Assembly: GCA_951804985.1 (NCBI GenBank)
Contig: OX638130.1
Coordinates: forward strand, 39,694,751 to 39,758,750
Direction of reading: 5' to 3'
Length of the DNA stretch: 64,000 nucleotides
Source of the DNA: Dryomyza anilis
Lineage: Eukaryota; Arthropoda; Insecta; Diptera; Dryomyzidae
Below, piece after piece: positions 32,480-45,218 of the stretch. The notes below the pieces were generated by a model. That model had not been told where the DNA came from. It saw nothing but the letters and a program-made list of their open reading frames with translations, and ran no database searches. The stretch's first letter is position 1. The number at the start of each line of letters is the position of its first letter. The position numbers and the translations under genes are program-made.

Positions 32480-33143
32480 TATGATTATCTTTTTAATAAT
32501 AAACTTAAGTATTAAAAATTATTCAATTAGAAATTCATTTAATATTTATAATGAAAATTATCTCAATCTTTACCCATAATTTTTCTAAAATTCTGATGGC
32601 AATAAAAATCTGTCTTAAACTAAAAATTTCTGATAAATATCCATGTATAAAAATATTATAATTTTTTTTTTTAATAATTTAATCAATTACTTTTTCATTT
32701 CCTAAAAATTACTTACTGTTTTTCCTTTTCTTAAAATTTCAAACTAGCTATATACTTGCTTTAATAGATATTTATGTATTAATAAATTATTTATATATAT
32801 ATAGATGATCTAATAATCTTGTAACTCAATCCTTTTCTTTTTTTTTCAATTTAAAGATGAATGCATATATATATACACTAATACATATTCTTTTTTCATT
32901 TCTATAATTCAATAGATTAATTAGAAATTAATTTTATTTACACATTTACTCTATATAGTAAATTTTTATATAAAATATAGTACTATATAGGCCATAAAAA
33001 GTTATTATAAATAGTTAAACACAATACATATAAGTAAATCTATAATTTATTATTTAAATTAATATAATTTATCCAAGTATTTTTTCTAAATCTTAAAAAA
33101 TGATATAAACTAAAAAAAAAAAAAATTTCAGATTACTGACGGA
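32480..33143. other. Mitochondrial control region, nuclear copy (probable)
   Basis: Very AT-rich and directly upstream of trnI, as in fly mitochondria. Contains a CAAACTAGCTATATACTTGC stretch and long T runs of the kind found in fly control regions. The left boundary is approximate, and rrnS is not present. Confidence 0.6.
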
Positions 33144-33208
33144 AATGAATTGCCTGACAAAAGGGCTACTTTGACAGTGTAGATTATGTAGCTAAACCTA
33201 CATTCATT
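33144..33208 (+). tRNA. trnI: trnI, nuclear copy
   Basis: AATGAATTGCCTGACAAAAG...CATTCATT forms the fly trnI cloverleaf outline. The anticodon-loop region (TTTGACAGT) differs from the expected CTTGATAGG, so it is mutated. Confidence 0.75.
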
Positions 33209-33349
33209 ATTACATTAATTTAGTCAAATAAAAGGAAAGTAATATCTAATTTTCTTTTTAAATATCTGCGTAATCCTCAATTTAACTGCAGTAGATTTGT
33301 GAATGTATTATTTGGACCATAATTTACTAAACTAAGATAAAAATAAAAT

Positions 33350-33417
33350 TATATTTAACAGAATTAAACTGTTTCTAAAAGTATCAAAAACTTTTGAGCA
33401 TCGTACACTAAAATATA
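33350..33417 (-). tRNA. trnQ: trnQ, nuclear copy
   Basis: Minus-strand TATATTTTAGTGTACGATGC...TTTTGATACTTTTAG with a TTG anticodon context. It is separated from trnI by about 140 bp not normally there. Confidence 0.8.
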
Positions 33418-33485
33418 AAAAGATAATCTAATCAAGCTATTGGGTTCATACCCCATTTATAAAGGTTTTAATCCTTTTCTTTTTA
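33418..33485 (+). tRNA. trnM: trnM, nuclear copy
   Basis: AAAAGATAATCTAATCAAGC with the GGGTTCATACCCC anticodon and loop (CAT), ending CCTTTTCTTTTT. Good cloverleaf. Confidence 0.9.
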
Positions 33486-33734
33486 ATTTTTAATAATTCT
33501 TCTAAAATTATATTTATAGTAATTTTAATAATAGGAACAATAATTACTGTTTCAGCCAACTCTTGGCTATGAGCTTGAATAGGCTTAGAAATTAATTTAT
33601 TATCTTTTATCCCACCTAATAAGAGGCAATAATAACTTAATATCTTCTGAAGCTTCACTAAAGTACTTCCTAACCCAAGCATTGGCTTCATCAGTATTAT
33701 TGTTTGCTATTATTTTATTGCTGCTAGAAAATAA
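33486..33734 (+). pseudogene. nd2: nd2, 5' part
   Basis: NADH dehydrogenase subunit 2 read with the invertebrate mitochondrial code: IFNNSSKIIFMVILMMGTMI, then a frameshift near 33620, then [19 protein letters not shown]. Interrupted by retrotransposon copy I after codon LLLLEN. Confidence 0.9.
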
Positions 33735-33937
33735 CTCCCCCACGTGGTGGTTATCTTGACGTGGTGTGGGGGCTTAAGTTACAATGACTCAATAAGGCTA
33801 AGCTGATGGAAACTTTTTAAAGTTTCTGGTAGGGTCACCCTTGTCAGACAGGCTTGTGATGAGTAATGAACTAAATACTACCATACTTTTTTTTATTGGT
33901 GGGGTGGCAGACTCTAAAGAAACCCTACACCACCGCG

Positions 33938-34911
33938 ATGGGTCAACATAAAGATTTAACTACTCCAGGTGGTACTCACAAAAGTGGCAATCCACCCGCA
34001 TTGGCGGCTGAGGCAAGGATTCTGGAGGCCTCAATCCACGCAACCAACCCTGGTACGATGAACCTTTCTTCTCCTGTAGCAGGGGGTTCATCGTGCCCCT
34101 CCATCTCCCAAATTTATGAGACAGCTAGAAATCTAGAGGAGGATAACGACAACGCAGCGGTTCCCATAATAGTAGAGGAAAGTGTCTATGCCTCCACTGT
34201 ATGGCTGCTCGACAGTGTTTTTTCCTCTCAGGGCTCCTTTCTGTCACGTGTTTGGAAACATGGGTCGATCGAAGGAAGGTGGTGTCTTACCAGCATCTAA
34301 TCCTAGAGAGACCGACGCCCAACTGGAAGCTAAACTTCCATTGGAGACCGGACTCGGATCTTTGAATACAGAGGTCAGGTTGTCCGATGCCCAGGTGAGT
34401 AGGAGAAGGAAAAATAAAGCGAAAGATCGTAAAGAGGATGAAAAGGCTAAAGGCGACGCTGGAGCTTTCTCTTCCCGAGCTACCACAGCAAAACGCGATA
34501 GATCGGTGGAGGTTACTCTGACTGAAGCCGGACCATCCATTGCTATGCTCGTCTCAAGCCAATTTCGATTGGATTGCCACAGCCGTTGCTAAAATCCCCC
34601 CCTTGGGCAAATCGCGCTTCGCTATTTTCAGCGGAGACGAACCCAAACGCACGCGAGCAATTTGCTGGATACCTGGTCCTATCAGGAAAACAGCGGAAGT
34701 GTTTGCCTGCCTACGTGCTCAGAACCAGGGCATCGAAACGAACGGATGGAAAATCTATAGCCATAAATCAGAGCGAGGTCCGGAGGACAAGCAGGGCTCA
34801 TCCCTGTTTATTGCCTTAGACCAGAAGTCGTTAGATGTCATGCTATCTAAGTACGACAACCATCTAAACTTATTCTTTGGACGGATCAAGTTCCGAATCA
34901 GTTCCAAATGA
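33938..34911 (+). pseudogene. ORF1 of retrotransposon copy I
   Basis: MGQHKDLTTPGGTHKSGNPP opens the frame. It shifts near 34250 into SRRRKNKAKDRKEDEKAKGD, loses an internal block, shifts again and ends with AICWIPGPIRKTAEVFACLR through FGRIKFRISSK. The C-terminal half resembles the DUF4780-type region of insect non-LTR ORF1 proteins (recalled). Confidence 0.75.
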
Positions 34912-34948
34912 ATAGGCACATGATGAGAAACGAGTTAATTATCCTGTC

Positions 34949-37900
34949 ATGATATTTACTCAGATCAATCTGCAACATTCTAAAGCTGCTACCGCTTTAC
35001 TAGGTAAGCGGCTCTCCATGTTGCATACATTACCTCACATCACAGCTATTCAAGAACCATGGGTGTATAACAAACGCATCTGTGGTCTTAGTGAACTACG
35101 TGGTGAAACCATACTATACGATGAGCAAGCCGCAAGGCCTAGAAGCTGTCTTATAGTATCGAAACACTTTGATGTCACAAAGTTAACCCAATTCAGTGGA
35201 CCTGACCTGGTGGCAGCCAAAGTGAGCTATGAAAGCGATAGTGGATGGAAACATCTGATTGCCGCCTCAGGCTACTTCCCCTATGACTCACTACTGCCTC
35301 CTCCGCCAAAGGCAACTGTTGAGCTCATATAGTACTGTGGTCTTAAGGAGACCGGCCTTATTCTTTGCTGTGAGGCTAATGCTCAACACACTGTGTGGAG
35401 CAGCAGTAAATGCAACGCACGAGGTACCAGACACCTTGACTTCATCATGACCTCCAATCTGAACATTCACAACACTGGTAATAAACCCACGTTTGTGACT
35501 GCTAGAAGACAGGAAGTGATTGACCTTACTTTGTCTAACTGTAGACTGAGAGAGTCAATCTTTAACTGGAAGGTTCTTAAAGAGGATTCTTAATCGGACC
35601 ACAGGTTTATCGAGTTTCATACTGACCGAGAGGTGCTGCCCTCTATGACGGTAAGAAACCCTAGAAAAACGAACTGGGCACGCTTCAGACATGAACTTGA
35701 GAATTCCCCCAATATTCCTGTCAGAATTCGTACCAAAGAAAGTATTGAGATGTCCGTTCAAGTTATGAACGATGTTTTGTACGAACATGTCCGTTACGAA
35801 AACGTTATCTAGACCTCCCGTTCCTTGGTGGAACGCTTGTCTTGAAACCTTGCGCAAGGATTCCAGAAAGCTTCTAAATAGGGCCCTAAGGAGCAACTTA
35901 GACTCTGACTGGTTTCTTTATCGAGCTAAGCAGAAAGAGTATAAGAAACGAATTCGCAAATCGAAAAGTGTTTCTTATAAAGACTTCTGCTGTAGCATCG
36001 AATCCTGCAGTGAGACTATCAGATTGGTCAAGTTTCTTAAAAGAGACCGAACTGCTCGACTAGACTCACTACGGAGACCTGATGGCTCGTATACTGAGTC
36101 TAAGACTGAGGCACTCAGTGTCCTAGTTGAGACTCACTTTCCGGGAAATCAAATCCACATATGGCCACTTTGTAATTCCAGCACTGGGGACTGCAATAAC
36201 AACTCTAATGTGACCAAACAAAAAAAGTGACAAAACATGGTTGTGTACGATGAAGCTATCCAATATGCAGTGGCCTCTTTTGATGGCTTCAAGTCATCTG
36301 GACCGGATGGCATCTACCCAGTCATGCTACAGGAAGGTATAACTCAATTGCTACCATGCCTAAAGAAGATCTTTAGAGCAAGTCTCGCATGGGCATACAT
36401 TCCGACATCCTGGCGTTTAGTTAAAGTAGCCTTCATTCCTAAAGTTGGAAGAGAAGACTATTCCATAGCCAAGAGCTTCAGACCCATTAGTATGATGTCC
36501 TTCATACTAAAGTGTCTAGAAAGACTAGTTGAGTAGCACATCAGGAAAACATCGCTGTCAAGGTACCCACTATCATCAAGACAACATGCCTACCAACGTG
36601 GAAAATCCTGTGATACTGCATTGCAACATCTGGTTGGCCGGATCGAGCATGCTTTTCAGAGGAAGATGTACGTGATGGGCATATTTGTTGACAAAACTCA
36701 TTGAACCGAATTGACAGCTGGTGTACTACATACGGACTTTCCGCCAACCCTCACAAAACAGGGATTGTTCTCTTCACTAGGAAAAGAATAATGACAGGAT
36801 TATCTCTACCAGTACTTAAGGGTGTCACTATTCCTCTGTCTAACGAAGTAAAATATCTGGGCTTAACTCTAGATAGTAAACTACTTTGGACAAAACATGT
36901 TGAAAATAAAATTTCGCGAGCATTGAATGCTTTCTGGCAATGCAGAGGAATTTTTGGGAAGACATGGGGACTATCACCGAGCAAAACCTTATGGATTTAC
37001 ACGGCAATGATAAGACCGAAGATATCATATGCATCGGTTGTCTGGTGGAACAAGCTGTCGCGAAAATGCGTGACAACTAGTCTTGCCAAGATTCAGAGAA
37101 CCGTGTGTCTGGGTGTTACGGGTGCCTTTCCCACTACACCTGGTCCAGCACTAAATGCAATCTTAAACCTACCACCACTTGACATATTCATCAGAGGCTG
37201 CTGGAGCCTAAAACGAGATGGTTTCTGGTTTAATGTTCCCTGGAATATCTCTGACATTGCACATGACACTCCATTAGACCCCTGTCTACTGGAGATGCTC
37301 TCTGATGCAATGATAACAGAAATATTACCAAGACGAAATTTTGAGGTCTGCCAACCTGACACTCAAGACTGGCTAACGCCTCACTGTGAGCCAGGTAGAG
37401 GGTCACACCGCATTTTCACAGACGGCTCCAAAACCGATCAGGGATCTGGTGCGGAACCGGATGACCGCTGACTTCACTTCGCCTTAGGCGACAATGCCTC
37501 GGTATTTCAAGCCGAAGTCTATGCTATACTTATGGCTATGGCCTACATTGCGGATAATAGATGGCAGAACAGGGCTATGTCAGTTTGCAGCGATAGTCAG
37601 GCTGCTTTTATGGCTTTGAACAACTAGGTCATCACATCCAAAATTGTACGTCAATGCAGATCACGTCTCAATTGTGTTGGTAAATACAATACACTGAAAC
37701 TGATTTGGGTGCCGGGCCATAAAGGAGTTTCGGGCAATGAAACATCTGACGAACTTGCACGTGCTGGATCTGAGGATAATCCATTTGGACCAGAACCTGT
37801 GCTTGGACTACCTGCATCTACAGGAAAATTCATCATCAGCTTTTGGGTCGCCTCTGCACACAAGAGCAGATGGCTGAATGAGACGAAATGCAGATTCTCC

Positions 37901-38227
37901 AAGCTCATGACACCGACGATAACCAAAAGATCGGCCTCGTTTCTACTTTCCTTAAGTAGAAAGGAGTGCAGAAAACTGACGGGACTTCTAACGGGACACA
38001 ACGCATGTGAAAAACACATGAACGCAATCGGCCTGGCCGAAAGCGCTTTATGTTCTGCCTGCTACGAAGAAACTGGCACCACAGAGCACTATCTCTGTGA
38101 CTGTCCAGCATTTTCTAGAATTAGAAGGCAGATCTTTGGCACAGACATGATGAGAGAGGATCACCTTCACTCTCTATCACACAATAGCCTTCTTAGATTC
38201 AATAATGAATCTAAGAAGTATCATTAA
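34949..38227 (+). pseudogene. ORF2 of retrotransposon copy I
   Basis: Endonuclease starts MIFTQINLQHSKAATALLGK, with stops at 35330 and 35591. The RT retains AYQRGKSCDTALQHLVG but jumps from GIFVD to NRIDSWCTTYGL, deleting the YADD box. RNase H begins HRIFTDGSK but has a deletion and a stop at 37627. The tail CEKHMNAIGLAESALCSACY is preserved to TAA at 38225. Enzymatically dead. Confidence 0.85.
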
Positions 38228-38320
38228 AAACCAGGGAACTGGGTCACAGCACAATGGATATAACCCTGTCTGAGTGCTGTGGCTCTATTTTTTATCCCAC
38301 ATTATAATAAAAAAAAAAAA

Positions 38321-38827
38321 TACTAATAGAAACAGAATTACAAGAATGATAATTATCTCATCTCTTCTTATAAAAAGAGGTGCAACTCCTTTTCATTTCT
38401 GATTTCCTAATGCAATAGAAGGACTATCATGAATAAATTCATTAGTTTTAATGACTTGACAAAAGTTAGCTTCTCTTATACTTATGTCATATTTATGAAT
38501 AAATTCATTCATTATGGTAAGTATACTTTTATCTGTAGTTATTGGGTCATTAGGGGGGTCTAAATCAGACCTCTCTTCGTAAGTTAATGGCTTATTCATC
38601 AATCAACCACTTAAGGTGAATATTAATTACAATTTATTCAAGAGAAAAAAGTTGATAAGATATTTTACATTTTATTCATTTCTATCTTTCAATTTGATTT
38701 TTCTATTTAATATCTTTAAAATTTCACATAGCAATCAATTATTTTCATTGTTTATAACTTCAAAAACATTCAAATTTACGATATTTCTAAATTTACTATC
38801 ATTGGGTGGTTTACCCCCATTTTTATC
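38321..38827 (+). pseudogene. nd2: nd2, middle part
   Basis: Resumes with MLMETELQEW and ATPFHFWFPNAMEGLSWMNS; frame slips occur near 38570 and 38640. It ends at SLGGLPPFL, where the next insertion splits it. Confidence 0.9.
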
Positions 38828-39489
38828 CCCCACACTAAGAGTGAAAGGGTATATATCAGTTTGAAAAGTATATATATTCTTGATCAGCATGATCGATTTA
38901 GCGATGTCCGTCTGTCTGTCTGTCCGTCTGTCTGCTGAAATACCTACTACTTAAAAAATTGAAGAGCTAGATGGATGAAACTGATAATTTAGATTACTTA
39001 TACACCTACGCTGTATGTGCGATTGGCTAGATCGGTCCATTGTGACCTGTGATCTGACCATTTATATTCAAATACCTCATATAAAATTTACATCTACAGA
39101 TCAATATTACTGTATACTTGCTTAGGCAAACTTTTTTGGTCAAATATACATTGACTTCATGCTAAAATACATGAAAATAATGTTTTCCCTCGAAATGACT
39201 TGTGGTTCCCAAAAAAAAAATCGAAATTCGGTACACCTACCCATTTGTAAATATGGGTATCAAATGAATGGAAATTCTTCAGCGATTCAAAGTTTGTTGT
39301 TATTTTCAGGATTCGTATTCCCTGGTGACCTATATACCACTTTGAATGGTAACCACACATATGTGTAGGGTATTAATAGTTGGCTTAGACCGACTATAAT
39401 TTTTATAATCCTAACTATCATAATAACACCTACTATAAAATGTCCCTACTTTAAAATTTCCCATGTGATCTAACCTTCCCAACTGGTTA
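38828..39489. mobile_element. Interspersed DNA element inserted in nd2
   Basis: 662 bp of non-mitochondrial sequence between PPFL and GFLPKW codons, with TTA at both junctions as possible target duplication. It includes the GTCCGTCTGTCTGTC motif and GGGTATTAATAGTTGGCTTA-type tail that recur in fly dispersed repeats (recalled). No gene recognised. Confidence 0.65.
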
Positions 39490-39753
39490 GGATTTCTTCC
39501 TAAATGACTTGTAATTCAAACCCTATCAATTAATAACCAAATGTTTGTTATAACGGTATTAACAGTAATAACTTTAGTTACTTTATACTTTTACTTACGA
39601 TTATGTTTTTCTGCATTTATGTTAAATTACTACGAACCAAATTGAATAACAGAAGTAAATTTTAGAAATTTTTCAATAAATTTTTATTTATTACTTTTAT
39701 TTATCTCTTCATTTGGGTTATTTCTAGTAAGAATTCTTTACTTTATACTTTAA
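39490..39753 (+). pseudogene. nd2: nd2, 3' part
   Basis: GFLPKWLVIQTLSINNQMFV through MLNYYEPNWMTEVNF to TAA, overlapping trnW by two bases as usual. Confidence 0.9.
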
Positions 39754-39819
39754 GGCTTTAAGTTAAAAAACTAATAGCCTTCAAAGCTGTAATTATAAGT
39801 ATCAATCTTTTAAGCCTTA
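39752..39819 (+). tRNA. trnW: trnW, nuclear copy
   Basis: AAGGCTTTAAGTTAA...AAGCCTTA closes the acceptor stem; the anticodon is TCA at the expected place, with small mutations. Confidence 0.8.
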
Positions 39820-39875
39820 GTAAAATATTTCTCATTTAGAATTGCAGTCTAATATCATTATTGACTATAAAGCCT
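39813..39875 (-). tRNA. trnC: trnC, nuclear copy
   Basis: Minus-strand AGGCTTTATAGTCAATAATG with anticodon GCA in AGACTGCAATTCT; overlaps trnW on the other strand as in flies. Confidence 0.8.
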
Positions 39876-39939
39876 GATTAAAAAGAATTATTTCTTATAA
39901 GTAAATTTACAGTCTACTGCCTAAACTTCAGCCATTTAA

Positions 39940-39941
<2 letters not shown>
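39876..39941 (-). tRNA. trnY: trnY, nuclear copy
   Basis: Minus-strand GATTAAATGGCTGAAGTTTA with anticodon GTA in GACTGTAAATT. Confidence 0.85.
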
Positions 39942-41421
<1,480 letters not shown>

Positions 41422-41426
<5 letters not shown>

Positions 41427-41487
41427 TATGGCAGATTAGTGCAATGGATTTAAGCTCCATTTATAAAGTATTTTACTTTTGTTAGAA
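41422..41487 (+). tRNA. trnL2: trnL2(UUR), unit 1
   Basis: TCTAATATGGCAGATTAGTG with anticodon TAA and closing TTAGA. Apparently intact. Confidence 0.9.
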
Positions 41488-41490
41488 CCA

Positions 41491-42153
41491 ATGTCAACAT
41501 GATCAAGTTTAGGACTACAAGATAGAGCTTCTCCTCTAATAGAACAGCTTACTTTATTTCATGACCACACTTTATTAATTTTAGTAATAATCACAATCTT
41601 AGAAGGATACTTAATATTTATACTATTTTTTGACAAATATACAAATCGATTCTTATTACATGGGCAAACAATTGAAGTAATCTGAACTATATTACCAGCA
41701 ATTGTATTATTATTTATTGCCTTCCCTTCTCTTCGTCTACTTTATTTATTAGATGAAATTAATGAGCCATCTATTACTTTAATGTCAATCGGTCATCAAT
41801 GATACTGAAGCTACGAATATTCAGAATTTTTAAATGTTGAATTTTATTCATACATAATTCCTACAAATGAATTACCAATTGATGGATTCCATTTATTAGA
41901 CGTAGATAATCGAGTTGTGCTACATATGAACTCTCAAATCCGAATTCTAGTAACTGCCGCAGATGTTATTCATTCATGAACAGTACCTGCATTAGGCGTA
42001 AAGATTGACGGAACTCCAGGACGACTTAACCAAACTAACTTTTTAATTAAACGAGAAATTTGTGGAGCAAATCACAGATTTATACCTATTGTAATCGAAA
42101 GAGTTCCAGTAAATTATTTTATTAAATGAATTTCAAGAAATATAAATTCTTCA
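41491..42153 (+). pseudogene. cox2: cox2, unit 1
   Basis: MSTWSSLGLQDSASPLMEQL to NINSS with an incomplete T stop before trnK. Open in the mitochondrial code, but lacks about nine codons around the copper-site loop ([13 protein letters not shown] instead of the PGLFYGQCSEICG region), so a copper ligand is lost in all units. Confidence 0.95.
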
Positions 42154-42222
42154 TTAGATGACTGAAAGCTAGTACTGGTCTTTTAAACAATTCAATAGTA
42201 AATTAGCACTTAATTTTAATGA
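42152..42222 (+). tRNA. trnK: trnK, unit 1
   Basis: CATTAGATGACTGAAAGCTA with anticodon region CTTTTAAAC, mutated from CTCTTAAAC. Confidence 0.85.
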
Positions 42223-42224
42223 AA

Positions 42225-42290
42225 TAAGAAATTAGTTAAATATATAACATTAGTAAGTCAAACTAAAGTTATCAAATTATTGATATTTTT
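42225..42290 (+). tRNA. trnD: trnD, unit 1
   Basis: AGAAATTAGTTAAATATATA with anticodon GTC near 42257. Confidence 0.85.
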
Positions 42291-42292
42291 TG

Positions 42293-42429
42293 ATTCCACA
42301 AATAGCTCCTATTGGTTGATTAAGCTTATTCATTATTTTTTCTATTACTTTTGTATTATTTAATACAATAAATTATTACTCTGTTTTGCCATCTTCACCT
42401 AAATCTCATAGCCTTAGTTCTATTAAATT
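42293..42429 (+). pseudogene. atp8: atp8, unit 1
   Basis: [20 protein letters not shown] matches fly ATP8; the 3' end is fused to atp6 through deletion. Confidence 0.85.
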
Positions 42430-43060
42430 AAATACTTCTTCAAGTATTTTTAATTTATCCCTTAACTGCATTTTAATAATTCCTTCAATATATTGATTTA
42501 TACCATCTCGATACCACATCTTTTGAAATAAAATTTTATTAACTTTACACAATGAATTTAAGACATTGCTAGGATCCACTGGACATAACGGAAGAACTTT
42601 CATTTTTGTATCATTATTTTCAATAATTTTGTTCAATAATTTTATGGGATTATTCCCTTATATTTTCACTAGAACTAGTCACTTAACTTTAACATTAACT
42701 ATAGGTCTTCCTTTATGATTATGTTTAATAATTTATGGATGACTTAATCATACACAACATATATTTGCTCATTTAGTTCCTCAAGGAACTCCAGCTGTTC
42801 TAATGCCTTTTATAGTATGTATTGAAACAATTAGAAATATTATTCATCCTGGAACACTGGCAGTACGATTAGCAGCTAATATAATTGCTGGACACCTACT
42901 ACTAACTTTATTGAGTAACACGGGTCCATCACTATCTTATATAAATGCATAATTACTAGTGGCTCAAATTGCCCTTTTAGTTCTTGAGTCAGCAGTAGCT
43001 ATTATTCAATTATATGTATTTGCAGTTTTTAGAACTCTTTATTCTAGAGAAGTAAATTAA
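42425..43060 (+). pseudogene. atp6: atp6, unit 1
   Basis: Lacks the LFSVFDP segment and a second block near 42472 that unit 3 retains. A third small deletion (YMNA|TAA at about 42946) introduces a stop that unit 3 does not have. Ends ...[13 protein letters not shown]. Confidence 0.9.
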
Positions 43061-43833
43061 TGTCAACACACTCAAATCACCCATTCCACATAGTAGACTA
43101 CAGTCCATGACCCCTTACAGGAGCTATTGGGGCTATAACTACTGTTTCTGGTATAGTTAAATGATTCCACCAATATGATATCTCTTTATTTACTTTAGGA
43201 AATATTATTACAATTCTAACAGTGTATCAATGATGACGAGATGTATCTCGAGAAGGTACTACCCATGCTGTAACAATTGGATTACGATGAGGAACAATTC
43301 TGTTTATTTTGTCTGAAGTATTATTTTTTGTTTCTTTCTTTTGAGCTTTCTTTCATAGTAGCCTTTCTCTAGCTATTGAATTAGGGGCTATATGACCTCC
43401 AGCCAGAATCGGATCATTTAATCCATTCCAAATTCCTCTTTTAAATACCGCTATTTTATTAGCATCTGGAGTAACAGTTACATGAGCCCATCGTAGACTA
43501 ATAGAAGGAAACCATTTTCAAACAACACAAGGCCTATTTTTTACAGTATTATTAGGAGTATATTTTACTATTTTTCAAGAATATGAATATATTGAAGCTC
43601 CTTTTACAATTGCAGATTCTGTTTATGGCTCTACCTTTTATATATCAACAGGATTCCATGGAGTTCATGTATTAATTGAAACTACTTTTTTACTAGTATG
43701 TTTAATTCGACACTTAAATAATCACTTTTCAAAGACGCATCATTTCGGATTCGAAGCTGCTACATGATATTGACATTTTGTTGATATTGTTTGAATATTC
43801 CTTTATGTATCAATTTACTGATGAGGTGGATAA
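43060..43833 (+). pseudogene. cox3: cox3, unit 1
   Basis: ATG overlaps the atp6 stop by one base as in flies. MSTHSNHPFHMVDYSPWPLT to QFTDEVD/WG TAA; 774 bp, slightly short of the usual length. The site GTGTATCAATGATGACG (43227) is uninterrupted here. Confidence 0.9.
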
Positions 43834-43839
43834 CCTTTT

Positions 43840-43903
43840 ATTTATATAGTATAAAGTATATATGACTTCCAATCATAAGGTCTCTTAATAAAATAGTATA
43901 AAT
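43840..43903 (+). tRNA. trnG: trnG, unit 1
   Basis: ATTTATATAGTATAAAGTAT with anticodon TCC in GACTTCCAATC. Confidence 0.85.
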
Positions 43904-44243
43904 ATTTTTTTCAATTTTAAGAATTAGAACAATTATCTTACTTCTTTTTTCAGCGGTAATACTACTGGCATCTATTTTATTCTATTATTGACCGAGAAAA
44001 AAGCTCACCTTTTGAATGCGGATTTGACCCCAAGTCATCCTCTCGATTGCCATTTTCACTACGATTTTTTTTAATCACAATTATTTTTTTAATTTTTGAT
44101 GTAGAAATCGCACTAATCCTTCCAATAGTATTAATTATTCAAACTTACTAGTCTGATCATTAACTTCTATAATCTTTATCTTAATTTTATTAGGAGGTCT
44201 CTACCATGAGTGAAATCAAGGAATATTAAACTGATAAAAATAG
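43900..44243 (+). pseudogene. nd3: nd3, unit 1
   Basis: [20 protein letters not shown] is clear, but upstream and downstream parts are out of frame through small deletions. Ends at the TAG before trnA. Confidence 0.85.
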
Positions 44244-44304
44244 GGTTGTAGTTAATTGTAACATTTGATTTGAATTCAAAAAGTATTGAATTTCAATCTA
44301 CCTT
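44242..44304 (+). tRNA. trnA: trnA-like, unit 1, anticodon changed
   Basis: Typical trnA outline (AGGGTTGTAGTTAATTGTAA...CTACCTT), but the loop reads GATTTGAATTC where flies have TTTGCATTC, so TGC has become TGA. The same change is in all three units. Confidence 0.8.
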
Positions 44305-44367
44305 GAATATGAAGCGATATATTGCAATTAGTTTCGACCTAATTTTAGGTAATTTTACCCTTATTCT
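44305..44367 (+). tRNA. trnR: trnR, unit 1
   Basis: GAATATGAAGCGATATATTG with anticodon TCG in TTTCGACC. Confidence 0.85.
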
Positions 44368-44368
44368 A

Positions 44369-44433
44369 TTAATTGAAGCCAAAAAGAGGCGTATCACTGT
44401 TAATGATATAACTGGGACAATTCCCCAATTAAG
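44369..44433 (+). tRNA. trnN: trnN, unit 1
   Basis: TTAATTGAAGCCAAAAAGAG with anticodon GTT in CACTGTTAATG; the T arm is altered. Confidence 0.8.
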
Positions 44434-44500
44434 GAAATATGATGTACAAAAAAAAGCTGCTAACTTTTATATTTAATGGTTAAATTCCATTTATATTTCT
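44434..44500 (+). tRNA. trnS1: trnS1(AGN), unit 1
   Basis: GAAATATGATGTACAAAAAA with anticodon GCT in AAGCTGCTAAC and the reduced D arm usual for this tRNA. Confidence 0.8.
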
Positions 44501-44567
44501 ATTTATATAGTTTAACAAAAACCTTACATTTTCATTGTAAAAATAAAATAAATATTTTTTTTTTTAA
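44501..44567 (+). tRNA. trnE: trnE, unit 1
   Basis: ATTTATATAGTTTAACAAAA with anticodon TTC in CATTTTCATTG. Confidence 0.85.
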
Positions 44568-44589
44568 TTACTAAATTTAATTCATAATA

Positions 44590-44655
44590 TTCAAAGATAA
44601 AACTAATCTCCATAACATCATCAGTGTCATACTCTAAATATAAGCTATTTGAATA
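44590..44655 (-). tRNA. trnF: trnF, unit 1, anticodon altered
   Basis: Minus-strand ATTCAAATAGCTTATATTTA; the loop reads CTGATGA instead of CTGAAGA, so GAA is changed. Confidence 0.75.
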
Positions 44656-45218
44656 TAGTAATAGTAAAAAACTAAACAAAATAAAAATTTATAAAACAAA
44701 AGTTAATAAATAAATCTTTAAGTTATTGTTTTGTAACAAATTATTAATTTTAGAATATTTTGTTAAAAGTTGATATAAAATTTGACCCCCAAAAAATTCT
44801 GATCATCCTTGGTCAAAACCCCATATGTAGCAATAAACCACATTGAACCACAAAAATGAGATAAAGAATAATTATTAATTGACTTATTGATAAAGTATAA
44901 AGAAACGTTAGAAATTATATATCCAATGATACCCCCAGAAATACATACAAATAGTGTCAAAAATTTTAAATAAAGGGATAAACAAATTATCTGGAGTTCT
45001 AAAAATTAATCAATTTAATATTCTACCGCCAATAATTCTTATAAATAACAGTTCTAATATTCCACGCAATATAATTCATCCTTCATCATTTAATATGTTT
45101 AAAGCCCCACAGTTTAATTCACCAGTTATTGAATAATAAACTTATCGGAATGAATAACATACTGTTAATCCAGTAGAAAAAAATATAAAAAGAAAGAAAA
45201 TATATTAATATATTAATA
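44656..45218 (-). pseudogene. nd5: nd5, C-terminal part, unit 1
   Basis: Read on the minus strand; the end of subunit 5 with frame breaks. At about 45218 it jumps straight into nd4, deleting most of nd5, trnH and the nd4 3' end (about 1.35 kb that unit 3 keeps). Confidence 0.85.

Larger units (their letters stand above)
33735..38320 (+). mobile_element. RNase H-bearing non-LTR retrotransposon, copy I (in nd2)
   Basis: Contains an apparent 5' leader (CTCCCCCACGTGGTGG...), ORF1, ORF2 with endonuclease, partial RT, RNase H and a CCHC-like tail, and an A-rich 3' end after TTTTTTATCCCACATTATAA. Compared with copy II it has lost about 390 bp in ORF1 (near 34543) and about 330 bp of the RT core (near 36695). 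The RNase H plus this ORF1 type places it in the I/LOA-like group (inference). AAAATA on both sides may be the target duplication. Confidence 0.9.

Noticed and set aside
34244..34540. Minus-strand open frames across the retrotransposons
   Set aside because: They are antisense shadows of ORF1, ORF2 and RNase H coding sequence.
42406..42636. 76-codon minus-strand protein repeated in all NUMT units
   Set aside because: It is the complement of atp8/atp6 and is conserved only because the units are copies.
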